Assembly: GCA_002753185.1 (NCBI GenBank)
Contig: PDZX01000003.1
Location: 1-64,000, forward strand
Length of the DNA: 64,000 nucleotides
Origin: Magnetococcales bacterium WMHbin3
GTDB lineage: Bacteria > Pseudomonadota > Magnetococcia > Magnetococcales > Magnetaquicoccaceae
Direction: 5' to 3'
Shown: positions 1 through 9,906 of the stretch, one piece after another
Position numbering within the stretch: the stretch's first letter is position 1
Layout of the letters: every line of letters starts with the position of its first letter
The notes under the pieces: generated by a model
Told to the model about the DNA's origin: nothing
Databases searched by the model: none
What the model saw: the letters and a program-made list of their open reading frames with translations, nothing else
Program-made: the position numbers and the translations under genes

Positions 1-3000
1 CGCCGCCCCCTCCAGATGGAGCACCACGCCGGGGACGTTGAAGGCCCCGAAACTCTGCCCGGCCACCCCCTCGAAATGGCACTTGATGGTATCCTTGGGC
101 AGCCCCACCGCGCCGAACAGCCGGGAGATCTCCCCGCCCAGCATGGCCCCGACGGTGCGATCGGTGTTCTGGATCGGCAGCCGGATCTCGATGGGCCGCA
201 GATTCTCGAAGACCCGTTTCGCCAGGTCCAGCAACTGGTGGTCCAACACCTTGTCGATGCCGTGTTCCTGCGCCTGCACGCAACGGGTGGCGATGTTGGA
301 GGGGGCGTCCGGCTTCTCCAGCAGCGGAGTGAGGTCTAGTCCCTTGGCTTTCCAATGGCTGATCGCGTCGTTCACCAGCAGGAAACCCGACTGGCCGACC
401 ATCTCGTCGATGGTGCGAAAACCCATGCGGGCCATGATCTCCCGCGCCTCGTTGGCGATGAAATAGAAATAGTTGACCAGATGTTGCGCCTGCCCCATGA
501 ACTTCTTGCGCAGTTCCAAAGACTGGGTGGCCACCCCCACCGGACAGGTGTCCAGGTGGCACTTGCGCATCATGACGCACCCCATCACCACCAGGGGCGC
601 GGTGGCGAAGCCGAACTCCTCGGCCCCCAGCAGGGCGGCCACCACCACGTCGCGACCGGTGCGCAACTGCCCGTCGGTCTGCAGCCGGACCCGGCCCCGC
701 AGGTCGTTGAGCACCAGGGTCTGCTGGGTCTCGGCCAGACCGAGTTCCCAGGGCGCGCCGGCGTGCTTGATGGAACTCAGCGGACTGGCCCCGGTGCCGC
801 CGTCCCCGCCGGAGATGAGGATCATGTCCGCGTGTCCCTTGGCGACCCCGGCGGCCACGGTCCCCACGCCCACCTCGGAGACCAGCTTCACCGAAACCCG
901 CGCGCGGGGATTGACGTTCTTGAGGTCGAAGATCAGTTGGGCCAGGTCCTCGATGGAGTAGATGTCGTGGTGGGGCGGCGGGCTGATCAGGGTAACGCCC
1001 GGCGTGGTGTTGCGGGTGCGGGCGATGGTCTCCGTGACCTTGTGGCCGGGGAGTTGCCCCCCTTCGCCGGGTTTGGCCCCCTGGCAGATCTTGATCTGCA
1101 TCTCGTCGGAGTTGGCCAGGTAGTGGCTGGTGACCCCGAACCGTCCCGCCGCCACCTGCTTGATGGCGCTGCGGGCCAGGTCACCGTTGGGCCGGGGCAG
1201 GAAGCGCGCCGGATCCTCGCCCCCCTCGCCGGTGTTGGAGCGCCCGCCCAGACGATTCATGGCGATGGCCATGGTCTCGTGGGCCTCCTTGGAGATGGAG
1301 CCGAAGGACATGGCCCCGGTCACGAACCGCTTGACGATCTCGGAGGCGGGTTCCACTTCGTTGATGGCCAGCGGCTCGTCGGCCTCCTTGAGATGGAACA
1401 GCCCGCGCAGGGTGCATTGCGCCCGGTCCTGGTCGTTGATCAGGCGGGCAAACTCCCGGTAGAGCTGGAAATTGTCCTCGCGGGTGGCCTGTTGGATCTT
1501 GGCGATGGTCTCCGGGGTCCACATGTGGCGTTCGCCGTCGTGGCGGTATTTGTAGTCGCCCCCCACCTCCAGCATCTCGCGCATGCCGGTGATGCCGGAG
1601 AGGGCGCGCTTGTGACGGGAGAGGGTCTCGCGGGCGATGCCGTTCATGCCTACGCCGTCCAGACGCGAGAAGGTCCCGGTGAAGTGCCGTTCCAGAAAGC
1701 GCCGGTTGAGGCCGATGGCCTCGAAGATCTGTGCCCCGCAGTAGCTGCGCAGGGTGGAGATCCCCATCTTGGAGAAGATTTTCAAAAGGCCCTTGCCGAT
1801 GGCCTTGATGTAGTTGTACTTGGCTTTTTCACCCGTCACCCCCTCCTGGAGCAGGCCGCGTGCGGCCAGGTCGTCGAGGGTTTCGTAGGCCAGATGGGGG
1901 TTGATCGCCCCCGCGCCGTAGCCGAGCAGCAGGGCAAACTGGGAGACCTCGCGGGCCTCGCCGGTCTCCAGGATGATGCTGGCCGCACCACGGGTGCCGG
2001 AGCGGATCAGGTGGTGATGCACGGAAGAGACCGCCAGCAGGGAGGGAATCGCCGCCTGATGGGGTCCGACGCCCCGATCGCTGAGGATGATCAGGCTGAT
2101 GCCGTCCTCCACGGCGTTGGAGACCTCCTCGAAGAGGAGCGAGAGGGCATTCTTCATGGCATCCTCGCCGTCCTCGGCATCGAAAAGGGTGGAAAGGGTG
2201 CGCGCCCGCAGTCCGTCGCTGTCGATGGCGCGGATCTTTTCCAGTTCGGCGTTGGTGAGGATCGGCTGGGGCAGCCAGATGCGGGCCACGTGCTTGGGGG
2301 TCTCTGCCAGGAGGTTGCCCACCGGTCCGAGTTGGGTGAAAAGACTCATGACCAGTTCTTCGCGGATGGGATCGATGGCCGGGTTGGTCACCTGCGCGAA
2401 GAGCTGCTTGAAATAGCTGAACAACAGCACCGGGCGGTCGGAGAGGACCGCCAGGGCGGCGTCGTTGCCCATCGAGCCGATCGGTTCCTGGGCATCGTTG
2501 GCCATGGGGGCCAACAGCACCGAGATGTCTTCCTCGGTATAGCCGAGGATGCGCTGGCGCAGGCGCAGGGGTTGGGTATCCCGCTGTTCCGGGCCGCCGT
2601 CGGGGAGGGTGGAGAGACTTTTGAGGTGATCGGCGAGCCATTGGCGGTAGGGTTGCCGCGCGACCATGGAGGCCTTGATTTCGGTGTCGTCGATGATGCG
2701 GCCTTCCGCAAGGTCGATGACGAACATGCGGCCCGGTTGGAGGCGTCCCAGTTTGACCTCCTCCTCCGGGGGAAAGGGGATGGTGCCGGCCTCGGAGGCC
2801 ATGACGCACAATCCGCTCTTGGTGACCAGATAGCGGGCCGGGCGCAGGCCGTTGCGGTCGAGGGTGGCGCCGATGTAGCGGCCATCCGTGAAGGCGACGG
2901 CGGCGGGGCCGTCCCAGGGTTCCATCAGCGCGCCGTGATACTGGTAGAAGGCCTTGCGGTCGTCGTCCATGTGCTGGTGATTCTCCCAGGCTTCGGGGAT

Positions 3001-3978
3001 CATCATCATCATGGCGTGGGGCAGGGAGCGGCCGCTGATGACCAGGAACTCCAGGGCGCGGTCGAAGCTGGCGGAGTCGGACAGCCCTTCCGGGACGATG
3101 GGGAAGAGTTTTTTGATATCCTCGCCGAAGAGGTCCGAGGCGAGCGCCGCCTCGCGGGCGCGCATCCAGTTGATGTTGCCGCGCAGGGTGTTGATTTCGC
3201 CGTTGTGGCAGATCATGCGGAAGGGATGGGCCAGTCCCCAGGTGGGGAAGGTATTGGTGGAGTAGCGCTGGTGGACCATGGCGAAGGCGGTCGTCAGGGT
3301 CTGGTCCGAGAGGTCCGGGTAGTAGGCGCGCACCTGCTCGGCCAGGAACATCCCCTTGTAGACCAGGGTGCGACTGGAAAAGCTGGAGATGTAGAAGGAG
3401 TTGACCTCGTCCCGGACGTAGCCGAGCACGGCGTTCTCGACCCGGCGGCGGATGATGTAGAGTTTGCGTTCCAGCCACATGGGGTCGGCGTTGGCGGGGC
3501 GGTTGCGCATGCCGACGAAGGCCTGGCGGATGACCGGTTCCGCGCCCTTGGCCGTAAAGCCGATGCGGGCCTGGCGGCTGATCGGGACATTGCGCCAGCC
3601 CAGGAAGATTTGTCCCTCCTCGGCGGTCATCTGTTCCACCAGCCGTTCGCAGGAGGCGCGCAGATCCTTGTCCTTGGGCAGGAAGATCATGCCCACGCCG
3701 TAATCCCCTTCCGGGGGGAGTTGGATGGAGAGTTTCGTGGTGTGCGCGCGCAGGAAGGCGTCGGGGATTTGGATCATGATGCCGGCCCCGTCGCCGGTGA
3801 GGGGATCGGCGCCCGCCGCGCCCCGGTGGGTCAGGTTGACCAGGACGTTGAGTCCCATGCGTACCACGTCGTGGCTTTTCTGGCCGTTGATCCGGGCGAC
3901 GAAGCCGACGCCGCAGGCGTCGTGTTCCAGTGCCGGATCGTACAGCCCCTGTTTCTCGGGCAGACCGTGCTTGGACAT
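1..3978 (-). CDS. gltB: Glutamate synthase (NADPH) large subunit, partial (3' end outside window)
   Basis: The alpha subunit of glutamate synthase makes two glutamates from glutamine and 2-oxoglutarate in the cytoplasm, with GltD as electron-donating partner. 1326 codons are visible of roughly 1500 usual, and the frame stays open to the left edge. The N-terminus has a short propeptide and then Cys22 in ACGVGF, the class II amidotransferase nucleophile. [16 protein letters not shown] follows. Further on come the central domain, the FMN-binding synthase domain with the [18 protein letters not shown] glycine-rich segment, and the [3Fe-4S] cysteines in [15 protein letters not shown]. The GXGXG domain has begun when the window ends. 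The ATG at 3976-3978 has AAGGA eight bases upstream. No gltD is seen in the window. It lies downstream of the ChaN gene and a small gene remnant. Confidence 0.97.
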   Translation of the reverse strand, partial: MSKHGLPEKQGLYDPALEHDACGVGFVARINGQKSHDVVRMGLNVLVNLTHRGAAGADPLTGDGAGIMIQIPDAFLRAHTTKLSIQLPPEGDYGVGMIFLPKDKDLRASCERLVEQMTAEEGQIFLGWRNVPISRQARIGFTAKGAEPVIRQAFVGMRNRPANADPMWLERKLYIIRRRVENAVLGYVRDEVNSFYISSFSSRTLVYKGMFLAEQVRAYYPDLSDQTLTTAFAMVHQRYSTNTFPTWGLAHPFRMICHNGEINTLRGNINWMRAREAALASDLFGEDIKKLFPIVPEGLSDSASFDRALEFLVISGRSLPHAMMMMIPEAWENHQHMDDDRKAFYQYHGALMEPWDGPAAVAFTDGRYIGATLDRNGLRPARYLVTKSGLCVMASEAGTIPFPPEEEVKLGRLQPGRMFVIDLAEGRIIDDTEIKASMVARQPYRQWLADHLKSLSTLPDGGPEQRDTQPLRLRQRILGYTEEDISVLLAPMANDAQEPIGSMGNDAALAVLSDRPVLLFSYFKQLFAQVTNPAIDPIREELVMSLFTQLGPVGNLLAETPKHVARIWLPQPILTNAELEKIRAIDSDGLRARTLSTLFDAEDGEDAMKNALSLLFEEVSNAVEDGISLIILSDRGVGPHQAAIPSLLAVSSVHHHLIRSGTRGAASIILETGEAREVSQFALLLGYGAGAINPHLAYETLDDLAARGLLQEGVTGEKAKYNYIKAIGKGLLKIFSKMGISTLRSYCGAQIFEAIGLNRRFLERHFTGTFSRLDGVGMNGIARETLSRHKRALSGITGMREMLEVGGDYKYRHDGERHMWTPETIAKIQQATREDNFQLYREFARLINDQDRAQCTLRGLFHLKEADEPLAINEVEPASEIVKRFVTGAMSFGSISKEAHETMAIAMNRLGGRSNTGEGGEDPARFLPRPNGDLARSAIKQVAAGRFGVTSHYLANSDEMQIKICQGAKPGEGGQLPGHKVTETIARTRNTTPGVTLISPPPHHDIYSIEDLAQLIFDLKNVNPRARVSVKLVSEVGVGTVAAGVAKGHADMILISGGDGGTGASPLSSIKHAGAPWELGLAETQQTLVLNDLRGRVRLQTDGQLRTGRDVVVAALLGAEEFGFATAPLVVMGCVMMRKCHLDTCPVGVATQSLELRKKFMGQAQHLVNYFYFIANEAREIMARMGFRTIDEMVGQSGFLLVNDAISHWKAKGLDLTPLLEKPDAPSNIATRCVQAQEHGIDKVLDHQLLDLAKRVFENLRPIEIRLPIQNTDRTVGAMLGGEISRLFGAVGLPKDTIKCHFEGVAGQSFGAFNVPGVVLHLEGAA

Positions 3979-4047
3979 CGTGATTCCTTGTGAAAAATCG
4001 CAAAAATCCGCGGTTCGTGACTATGGATCGTATGCGGATCCTCAATC

Positions 4048-4077
4048 AGCCTAGCAAATCGGGGAGGGATCCGTCAA
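4048..4077 (-). promoter_or_regulatory. Possible sigma-70 promoter for gltB
   Basis: On the minus strand TTGACG (complement of 4072-4077) lies 18 bp from TAGGCT (complement of 4048-4053), about 70 bases before the gltB start. The -35 matches five of six consensus bases and the -10 only three of six, so this is a weak call from sequence alone. Confidence 0.3.
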
Positions 4078-4113
4078 CCATGCCCGTTCTCATGGCACGG
4101 GAGACGCGGGAAC

Positions 4114-4197
4114 TCATCGAAAGACCGCTTGCACGGTCTTGGCGTCCAGAATGCGGGCGGTCCAGGCGCTCAACTCCTCCAGTCCGGCTGGGTTCAT
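4114..4197 (-). pseudogene. 3' remnant of an Rpn/DUF4351 (PD-(D/E)XK) family gene
   Basis: The 27 codons read on the minus strand end in LEELSAWTARILDAKTVQAVFR and a TGA stop at 4114-4116. This aligns with the C-terminus of the intact family member at 26545-27483 (LEDLTAWITRIFKADSLQTVFR) and with a second decayed copy at 45483-45839. An in-frame stop occurs a few codons upstream, and ChaN begins its stop codon at 4245, so only the tail survives. The perfect 7-bp stem at 4121-4127/4134-4140 falls inside this remnant. I see this as gene debris and not a functional peptide. Confidence 0.7.
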
Positions 4198-4242
4198 TTT
4201 ATTCTTATTTAGTTTTCAGTGGGGTGTCGAACTCGTCCTTGC

Positions 4243-5358
4243 TCAAGGAATCGCATGGCGCAACTCTTCCTCCCGCCCCTCCCGTTCCAGCCGCAACGTC
4301 AACTCCGTGCCGGGGGTGAGTCCCCGGATTCTGCGCGCCAGGGCGTGGCGGGAGGTCAGGGGAACCCCGTCGAGGGCCAGCAGGCGATCCTGGGCGCGGA
4401 TCCCCATGCGCTCGGCCAGGGAGTCGGGCATGACCATGGTGACCACCACCTTTTCCGGCTCCTTGTCGTCCATGGTGATGCCCAGTTGCACCGGAGCAGG
4501 GGTCTCCGGGGTGGTGGGCGTTCCCCAGGCGAAGTCGCCGGCATCCCGGTCGATGCGGGATTCCGCGCCGCTCCAGGGCAGCAGCGTCACGATGTCGGTC
4601 ACGCCGCGCCCGCGCAGTTGATGCACAATGCCGTGCCCGCCCAGCAGATGGCCGTTTCCGGCCAATCCCACCACCAATCCGTCCGGATGGGCGTCGCTCC
4701 ACCGCTCGATGCGGTCGGCCATCACGCTGTCCCATACCCCCTGCGCCTCGACGAAATGATCGAACTTGCCACTGCGCGACATCATGGGATGGGCGTTGAA
4801 CACCTCCTCCAGCATCATCCGGTAGGCCGGGGTCGCGGGACAGACCGGCGGCAGGCTGTCCCGCAGTTCGATCTCCACGCCGGCCAATCCCTTCTTGCGC
4901 ACTTGTGTCACGTTGTCGCGCCGGGTGTTCATGGCGAGCAGGGGAATCCGCTCCGCTCTGGCGTAACGCAAGATCGGCAGATAGAGTCCGGCGTCGAAAC
5001 CCCAGGTGAAATACCACTCCACCGCGTCCAGAAAGGTCGCCTCATCCAGTTCTCCGGCGACCCAGCGGTCCAGTTGGGGTTGCAGGTGGCCGGGAAACAT
5101 CTCCATGGCCACCACCATCGCCGGTCGCCTGGCGCGCAACTCCCGGATCAGGGTCAACTGCACCTCGTGATGGGCCGGATTGTCGTGCGCCTCGCCGATC
5201 AGCACCACACGATGCCGTGACAGTTGATCCACCAGTTCCTCGCGGCTCACCGCCGTCTGGTCCGACAGACGCAGGATGACATTATCGTCAATGGCCAGGG
5301 GTCCCATGACACTCCATTGATACCAGGAAAAAAGCAACATGAACGGTAGAAAAATCAT
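4243..5358 (-). CDS. ChaN-family protein with C-terminal PDZ domain
   Basis: 371 aa. An N-terminal hydrophobic stretch of about 18 residues suggests export or membrane anchoring. Residues from about 50 to 260 form a ChaN/DUF399 domain, with the characteristic VVLIGEAHDNPAHH segment, an EMFPGHLQPQLDRW block and a VVGLAGNGHL block near the end. ChaN homologues bind haem or are linked to iron uptake; that is family knowledge and is not shown here. The last 90 residues read as a PDZ domain (VVTMVMPDSLAERMGIRAQDRLLALDG), which suggests partner or peptide recognition in the periplasm. The start follows GGATG. It is the last gene of an overlapping run with nadA and two HD proteins, one base after the preceding stop. 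Substrate unknown. Confidence 0.85.
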   Translation of the reverse strand: MIFLPFMLLFSWYQWSVMGPLAIDDNVILRLSDQTAVSREELVDQLSRHRVVLIGEAHDNPAHHEVQLTLIRELRARRPAMVVAMEMFPGHLQPQLDRWVAGELDEATFLDAVEWYFTWGFDAGLYLPILRYARAERIPLLAMNTRRDNVTQVRKKGLAGVEIELRDSLPPVCPATPAYRMMLEEVFNAHPMMSRSGKFDHFVEAQGVWDSVMADRIERWSDAHPDGLVVGLAGNGHLLGGHGIVHQLRGRGVTDIVTLLPWSGAESRIDRDAGDFAWGTPTTPETPAPVQLGITMDDKEPEKVVVTMVMPDSLAERMGIRAQDRLLALDGVPLTSRHALARRIRGLTPGTELTLRLEREGREEELRHAIP

Positions 5359-5359
5359 T

Positions 5360-6811
5360 TCACATCCAATCGGCGCCGGCGCCGCGCAAGAGTTCCGTCA
5401 CTTCCCCCGCAACCCGGGGATCGACGAACACCCTGGCCAGCCGGCGTCGGCATCCCCCCAGAAAGTGAATTCGCGCCGACACCTCCTCCGCTGGCCGGGG
5501 AGGGCCGGGTCCGTCGCTCACCAGGACCGGATCCGCGCGTCCCGTGGCATACTGAAGATGGGCATACGGCGCCCGCTCCAGCCGATCCACCAGCACCAGC
5601 AACCGCAAGGGCAAGCCGCTGGTCGTCCCGCTCTCCGGGTCACGCACCGGCAACCGTTCCTCGCCGTGCCGCCGGATCCATTCGTCCACCGCCCCGGCGA
5701 TCTCCGGGTCGTGGATGACATCGGTGTAGCGGCCCTCCAGCCGCCAGACGATGCGCCGGTAAACCGGCCCCCGGTCCCGGAACATGCGGCATTTCCATCG
5801 CAACTCGGCCTGCAGAGGGGTGCGCGGTTCCAACTCGGCCCAGTGGCCGATGGCATAATCCAGCACCATGTCGTCCAGGCGCAGGAAATCGTCCAGCGGC
5901 AACTCGCCGCCCCCGTCCAGAATTTCCAGGAACCGTCGCAGTACCGGCGGCGAACCTTCTGGCAACTCCTCCATGCCCGTCAACCGGTCCAGCAGCCAAA
6001 AAATGTGGATCAGCAACGCCTCCATGGCCCTTACCGTCTTGTGGTCGTAAACCTGACGGTACATGTCGTCGCGTGCCGCCACGTAACTCTCCAGCGCTGC
6101 GGGTCCCTTGGAGAGGTCCACGCACAGGCGCGCCACGCCGTCGCTGGTGCGCACCCGCAGACTGTGCAACAGCCACTCCAGGTCGTAACGGCCATAGCCG
6201 ACCCCGGTGAAATGGGCGTCCCGCAACAGGTAATCCATCCGGTCGGCATCCAGTTGGCTGGAGATTACCTGGCGCCCGAAACCGGAGGCTTCGTTGCCCT
6301 CGTCGCGGCCCCACACCCCGGCCAGGCCATGCAGAAACGACTCCTCCTCCAGCCCCAGGCGCTGGCAATGACGCCGGATCGTCTCCCGGATCGGCCCCCA
6401 GCCCGCCACCAGCCGCCAGCCGCGCGCCTCGTGGCTTTCCAGACCGGGGTGCAGATGATCGAAGACATGGGAGTAGGGACCATGGCCGATGTCATGGAAC
6501 AACGCCGCCACCTTGACCTGCAACATCTCCTCGCGGGAGAGGGCATGGGCCGGGGCGAGGGTGGCCAGGATCCGTTTGGCCAGGTGCATCACCCCCAGGG
6601 AGTGGGAAAAGCGCGAGTGCTCCGCGCAGGGGTAGACCCGCGCCGCCGGACCCAGTTGGCGAATACGCCGGAGACGCTGCATCGGCGCCAGATCGATGAG
6701 GTCCAGCAACATGGCGTCGCCCCACTCCGCCGGGTCCGCCGCCGGTCCCTCCCGTTCCCGGTGCAAGGAGATCATGTTGTGGACCGCGTCGCGGAAGACC
6801 TTGTGCGTCAT
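5360..6811 (-). CDS. HD superfamily phosphohydrolase (COG1078/YdhJ-like)
   Basis: 483 aa. The start is set at the ATG in the ATGA overlap with the upstream gene (6808-6811), which gives MTHKVFRDAVHN, the usual N-terminus of this family (KxFRDPVHNxI). The HD metal site is intact: YPCAEHSRFSHSLGVMHLA, then ALFHDIGHGPYSH, and a later DADRMDYLLRDA that supplies the distal Asp. Homologues include archaeal and bacterial dNTP triphosphohydrolase-like enzymes and distant SAMHD1 relatives, so a cytoplasmic nucleotide phosphohydrolase is likely. The exact substrate cannot be read from sequence. It is translationally coupled to a second, smaller HD enzyme and to nadA, which hints at a nucleotide or NAD-linked role. 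Confidence 0.85.
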   Translation of the reverse strand: MTHKVFRDAVHNMISLHREREGPAADPAEWGDAMLLDLIDLAPMQRLRRIRQLGPAARVYPCAEHSRFSHSLGVMHLAKRILATLAPAHALSREEMLQVKVAALFHDIGHGPYSHVFDHLHPGLESHEARGWRLVAGWGPIRETIRRHCQRLGLEEESFLHGLAGVWGRDEGNEASGFGRQVISSQLDADRMDYLLRDAHFTGVGYGRYDLEWLLHSLRVRTSDGVARLCVDLSKGPAALESYVAARDDMYRQVYDHKTVRAMEALLIHIFWLLDRLTGMEELPEGSPPVLRRFLEILDGGGELPLDDFLRLDDMVLDYAIGHWAELEPRTPLQAELRWKCRMFRDRGPVYRRIVWRLEGRYTDVIHDPEIAGAVDEWIRRHGEERLPVRDPESGTTSGLPLRLLVLVDRLERAPYAHLQYATGRADPVLVSDGPGPPRPAEEVSARIHFLGGCRRRLARVFVDPRVAGEVTELLRGAGADWM

Positions 6812-7242
6812 GCCAGCGGCAGGCCCCGCAACCTGGCCCAGGCGGTGCGGTATTTTTTCAGCCGGATCCAGTCGCTCTCCAGGCACTGGTGATCCAGCCG
6901 GCGGATGTCCATGTTGTCCTCCAGGTCCAGCAGTTTGACCTTGCGCGCCAGGGGGTGCGGGAGGATCTTTTGCAGATAGTCGTCATAGGACTCCTCCGGG
7001 CGGTGGGTGAGCCGGTCCAGGGCATCGATCACCATCGGGGAAAACCCCATGGCCCGCAAATCGTCCAGGGTGACATCGGTGTCCTCCACCACGTCGTGCA
7101 GCACCGCGACGATCCGTTCCTCCTCCTCGTCCAGGCGCAGCATCAGCCGCAGGGGGTGGAGGATGTAGGGTTGTCCCACCTTGTCCACCTGGCCCTTGTG
7201 GGCAGTGACCGCCAGGGCGATGGCCGCCTCCAGGGTGGCCAT
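6808..7242 (-). CDS. Small HD-domain hydrolase of the RelA/SpoT (MESH1-like) type
   Basis: 144 aa. It has only the hydrolase half of a SpoT-like protein: HKGQVDKVGQPYILHPLRL, the HD motif with the ED pair in AVLHDVVEDTDVTLDDL, and a late LKLLDLEDN-type metal-binding segment (VKLLDLEDNMD). No synthetase, TGS or ACT domain follows, so it resembles stand-alone small alarmone hydrolases that remove the 3'-pyrophosphate from (p)ppGpp. The start at 7242 overlaps the nadA stop by ATGA, and its own stop overlaps the next start by ATGA, so translation is probably coupled. A longer upstream frame inside nadA is not used. Confidence 0.82.
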   Translation of the reverse strand: MATLEAAIALAVTAHKGQVDKVGQPYILHPLRLMLRLDEEEERIVAVLHDVVEDTDVTLDDLRAMGFSPMVIDALDRLTHRPEESYDDYLQKILPHPLARKVKLLDLEDNMDIRRLDHQCLESDWIRLKKYRTAWARLRGLPLA

Positions 7243-8324
7243 CAGGCGATCTCCAGCATGCGGTTGAGCGCCACCCGCGCGGATGCCGCCTCCCGCTCCG
7301 GCACGCGGATGACATTCACCACCTCGCCTTGCGCCAGATTTTCCATGGTCCAGCACAGATGCTGGGCATCGATGCGGAACATGGTCGAGCACATGCAGAT
7401 CGTGGGACACAGGAAATGGATCCCCTTGTCGGGCATTTCGTTCTTGAGCCGGTTGACCAGGTTCAACTCCGTGCCGATGGCCCACTGCGAGCCGGAGGGG
7501 GCGGCCCGCACCGTCTGCTGGATGATCTCCGTGGAGCCGCGATGATCGGCCATGCGGCACACCTCGAAGGCGCATTCGGGATGGACGATTACTTTGATGC
7601 CCGGAATCCGGGAACGGAACAGTTCCACGTGGGCCGGCTGGAACATTTGATGCACCGAGCAGTAGCCGTCCCACAGGATCACACTGGCGCGACGCAGGGT
7701 CTCCGGGTCATGGCCGCCCAGCTTGAGTTCCGGATTCCACACCACCATCTCGTCCAGGCCGACCCCCAGGGTGAAGGCGCTGATGCGGCCCAGGTGCTGA
7801 TCCGGGAAGAACAGGACCTTCTCCCGTCGCGCGAAGGCCCAGGAGAGGACCTTGGTCGCGTTGGAGGAGGTGCAGACCACCCCGCCGTGGTCGCCGCAAA
7901 AGCCCTTGATGTCGGCCATGGAGTTGACGTAAGTGATGGGTGTGACGCGGTTTTCCACGTCCATCACCCCGCCCAGGGCGCGCCAGGCGGTTTTCACCTT
8001 GGCCAGATCGGCCATGTCGGCCATGGAGCAGCCGGCGGCCAGGTCGGGGAGGAGCACGGTCTGTTGGGGCGCAGAGAGGATGTCCGCCACCTCGGCCATG
8101 AAGTTGACGCCGCAAAAGACGATGTATTGCGCCTCGGTGCGCGCGGAGGCCAACCGGGAGAGCTTCAGCGAGTCGCCGGTCAGGTCGGCGAACTTGTAGA
8201 CCTCCTCGCGCTGATAGTGATGGCCGAGAATCACGCACCGTTCTCCCAGGGTTGCCTTGGCCGCGCCAATCCGGCTGTCCAATTCGGCATCGGAGAGTTC
8301 ATAATAGGGTTCCAGGGGTATCAT
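7242..8324 (-). CDS. nadA: Quinolinate synthase A
   Basis: 360 aa. It condenses iminoaspartate (from NadB) with dihydroxyacetone phosphate to quinolinate in NAD synthesis, using a [4Fe-4S] cluster. Recognisable blocks are CVILGHHYQREEVYKFADLTGDS, the first cluster Cys in YIVFCGVNFMAE, VNSMADIKGFC, CTSSNATKVL, HPECAFEV, and the C-terminal CPTICMCSTM that supplies the last ligand. Length is typical. It is the first gene of a tight minus-strand run with two HD hydrolases and a ChaN-PDZ protein. It is divergent from queG with only 20 bp between the two starts, so each promoter must lie inside the other gene's 5' coding region. No nadB or nadC is present in the window. Confidence 0.96.
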   Translation of the reverse strand: MIPLEPYYELSDAELDSRIGAAKATLGERCVILGHHYQREEVYKFADLTGDSLKLSRLASARTEAQYIVFCGVNFMAEVADILSAPQQTVLLPDLAAGCSMADMADLAKVKTAWRALGGVMDVENRVTPITYVNSMADIKGFCGDHGGVVCTSSNATKVLSWAFARREKVLFFPDQHLGRISAFTLGVGLDEMVVWNPELKLGGHDPETLRRASVILWDGYCSVHQMFQPAHVELFRSRIPGIKVIVHPECAFEVCRMADHRGSTEIIQQTVRAAPSGSQWAIGTELNLVNRLKNEMPDKGIHFLCPTICMCSTMFRIDAQHLCWTMENLAQGEVVNVIRVPEREAASARVALNRMLEIA

Positions 8325-8344
8325 ATTCTACTTTCCAGTTGAAA

Positions 8345-9484
8345 ATGCGGATGAACCAGTTTAGCAATCCTTGGGTGGAACTGAAAGAGTCCTTGCGCGA
8401 CCAGGCGTTGGCGAGCGGCTTCGACGTGGCCGGTTTCGCCGCGCCCCGGCCCCCTCCCCGTGGGGAGTATCTGGCCGACTGGCTCGCCCGTGGCTGGCAT
8501 GGCGGCATGTCCTGGATGGAGCGGCGTCCGGAGTCCCGGATCGATCCCGCGTCCCTCATGGCGGGGACCGGGGTGATCCTGGTTCTGGGGGTCAATCAGC
8601 GTCCGCCGTCGCGGCCAGAGGCGCTTGCCACCTATGCTTGCCATGCGGATTATCATGACCTTTTGACAAGGGGGGTGCAAGATATCGGTGTCTGGCTGAC
8701 GGAAAAAGTGGGCCATCCGGTGGCCATGCGGGTGTGCGTGGACAGCGCGCCGCTCATGGAAAAACCCCTGGCGGTGGCCGCCGGGCTGGGGTGGCAGGGC
8801 AAGAACGCCTTGTTGGCGACGCGGGGGTTCGGCTGCTGGCTGATGCTGGCGGAACTCCTGATCGACCTGCCCCTCCCGCCGGACGCGCCGGATGGGGGGC
8901 ATTGCGGCGATTGCGACGCCTGTCTTGGCGCCTGTCCCACCGATGCCCTGCGCGAGCCGTACCGGCTGGATGCCTCGCGCTGTCTGGCCTACTGGAGCGT
9001 GGAGAGCAAAGGCGCCATTCCCCATGCCATGCGCGAGGCGATGGGAATCCGGGTGTTCGGCTGCGACGCGTGTCTGGCGGCCTGTCCATGGAACCGCTTC
9101 GCCCCGGTGGTCCGCCGGGCGGAGTTTCTGCCGCGTCCGGAGTTGTCCGGCGCGGCGTGGGGGACATGGGCCACGCTGGACGAGACAGGGTTCGCGCGCC
9201 TGTTCGGCGACACCCCGGTGCGTCGTCTCGGGCGGATTCGTTTTTTGCGCAACGTGGCCGTGGCCCTGGGGCATGCCGACCCTCCAGAGCGCCTCGACTT
9301 GCTGGCGGGATTGCTGGCGCACGCCTCGCCCCTGGTGCGGGGTCACGCGGCCTGGAGTTTGGGCAGAATCGCGCGCCTGGCCACCCAGGCGTGCGACCTG
9401 CTGCGCGCGCGCGAGTCGGTGGAAGGGGACGACACGGTCCTGGCCGAGATCCGTCAGGCCCGCACGTTCACACCTCCGGTGTGA
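8345..9484 (+). CDS. queG: Epoxyqueuosine reductase
   Basis: 379 aa. It reduces epoxyqueuosine to queuosine in tRNA, the last step of queuosine synthesis, using cobalamin and two [4Fe-4S] clusters. The sequence shows the family's N-terminal DUF1730 region, VCVDSAPLMEKPLA, GLGWQGKNALL, the ferredoxin-like CGDCDACLGACPTDAL, and the second cysteine set in GCDACLAACPWN. A C-terminal HEAT-like segment (RFLRNVAVALGHA... LVRGHAAWSLGRIA) is also usual. The ATG at 8345 is chosen, with ATG 8351 possible; the upstream frame runs back into nadA. The 3' end overlaps the convergent small gene at 9454-9822 by 31 bp. Confidence 0.95.
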   Translation: MRMNQFSNPWVELKESLRDQALASGFDVAGFAAPRPPPRGEYLADWLARGWHGGMSWMERRPESRIDPASLMAGTGVILVLGVNQRPPSRPEALATYACHADYHDLLTRGVQDIGVWLTEKVGHPVAMRVCVDSAPLMEKPLAVAAGLGWQGKNALLATRGFGCWLMLAELLIDLPLPPDAPDGGHCGDCDACLGACPTDALREPYRLDASRCLAYWSVESKGAIPHAMREAMGIRVFGCDACLAACPWNRFAPVVRRAEFLPRPELSGAAWGTWATLDETGFARLFGDTPVRRLGRIRFLRNVAVALGHADPPERLDLLAGLLAHASPLVRGHAAWSLGRIARLATQACDLLRARESVEGDDTVLAEIRQARTFTPPV

Positions 9485-9822
9485 TCCGCCCAGGGGTTGC
9501 CCTGGTTGTCCTGCATGGTCATCAGGTAGCGGGTGACGGCCACCGGGGCGGTGCGCGCCAGGCGGACATGTCGTTCCACTTCGGCCTCCAGAGGTTCGCG
9601 TCGCGCCGAGCCGTCGCTGCTCCCGGTGGCGGGCATCGTTTCCCTTTGGCTCTCCTCGGCGGCCTGACGGGCCTTTTCCATCTGGACGGCGAGGGGTTGG
9701 ATGGAGACGACGTCCTGCCGGGGTAAAGCCACCGGCGGGTTGGCGGGCGGCTCGCTGTTGCGTTGCGGTTCGGGCGCGGGTGGGGGAACGTCGTTGGTAT
9801 TGTTTTGCAGTGCGTTGATCAT
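9454..9822 (-). CDS. Hypothetical proline-rich small protein
   Basis: 122 aa, not recognised. The N-terminal third is rich in Pro, Asn and Gln. The middle has a charged, probably helical stretch (MEKARQAAEESQRE) and the end is polar. There is no signal peptide or membrane segment. A GTGAGGAG ribosome binding site eight bases before the ATG supports expression. Its last 31 bp overlap queG tail to tail. Composition matches neighbouring genes, so it looks native. Function unknown. Confidence 0.55.
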   Translation of the reverse strand: MINALQNNTNDVPPPAPEPQRNSEPPANPPVALPRQDVVSIQPLAVQMEKARQAAEESQRETMPATGSSDGSARREPLEAEVERHVRLARTAPVAVTRYLMTMQDNQGNPWADHTGGVNVRA

Positions 9823-9906
9823 GAGCGGTACTCCTCACGAGCAAGAAAGCTTTCACTCCCATGGACTCTTCATCGGCTGCAACCGGTTGGCGGTTGAGTG
9901 ATTTTT

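Noticed and set aside
355-3993. A 1212-codon open frame on the plus strand opposite gltB
   Set aside because: It is rich in His, Gly and Asp, has no recognisable domain, and is the antisense shadow of a GC-rich conserved gene.
4121-4140. 7-bp perfect hairpin as terminator for the ChaN operon
   Set aside because: It lies in the coding remnant of the Rpn/DUF4351 tail and has no T-run, so I attribute it to the remnant's sequence.
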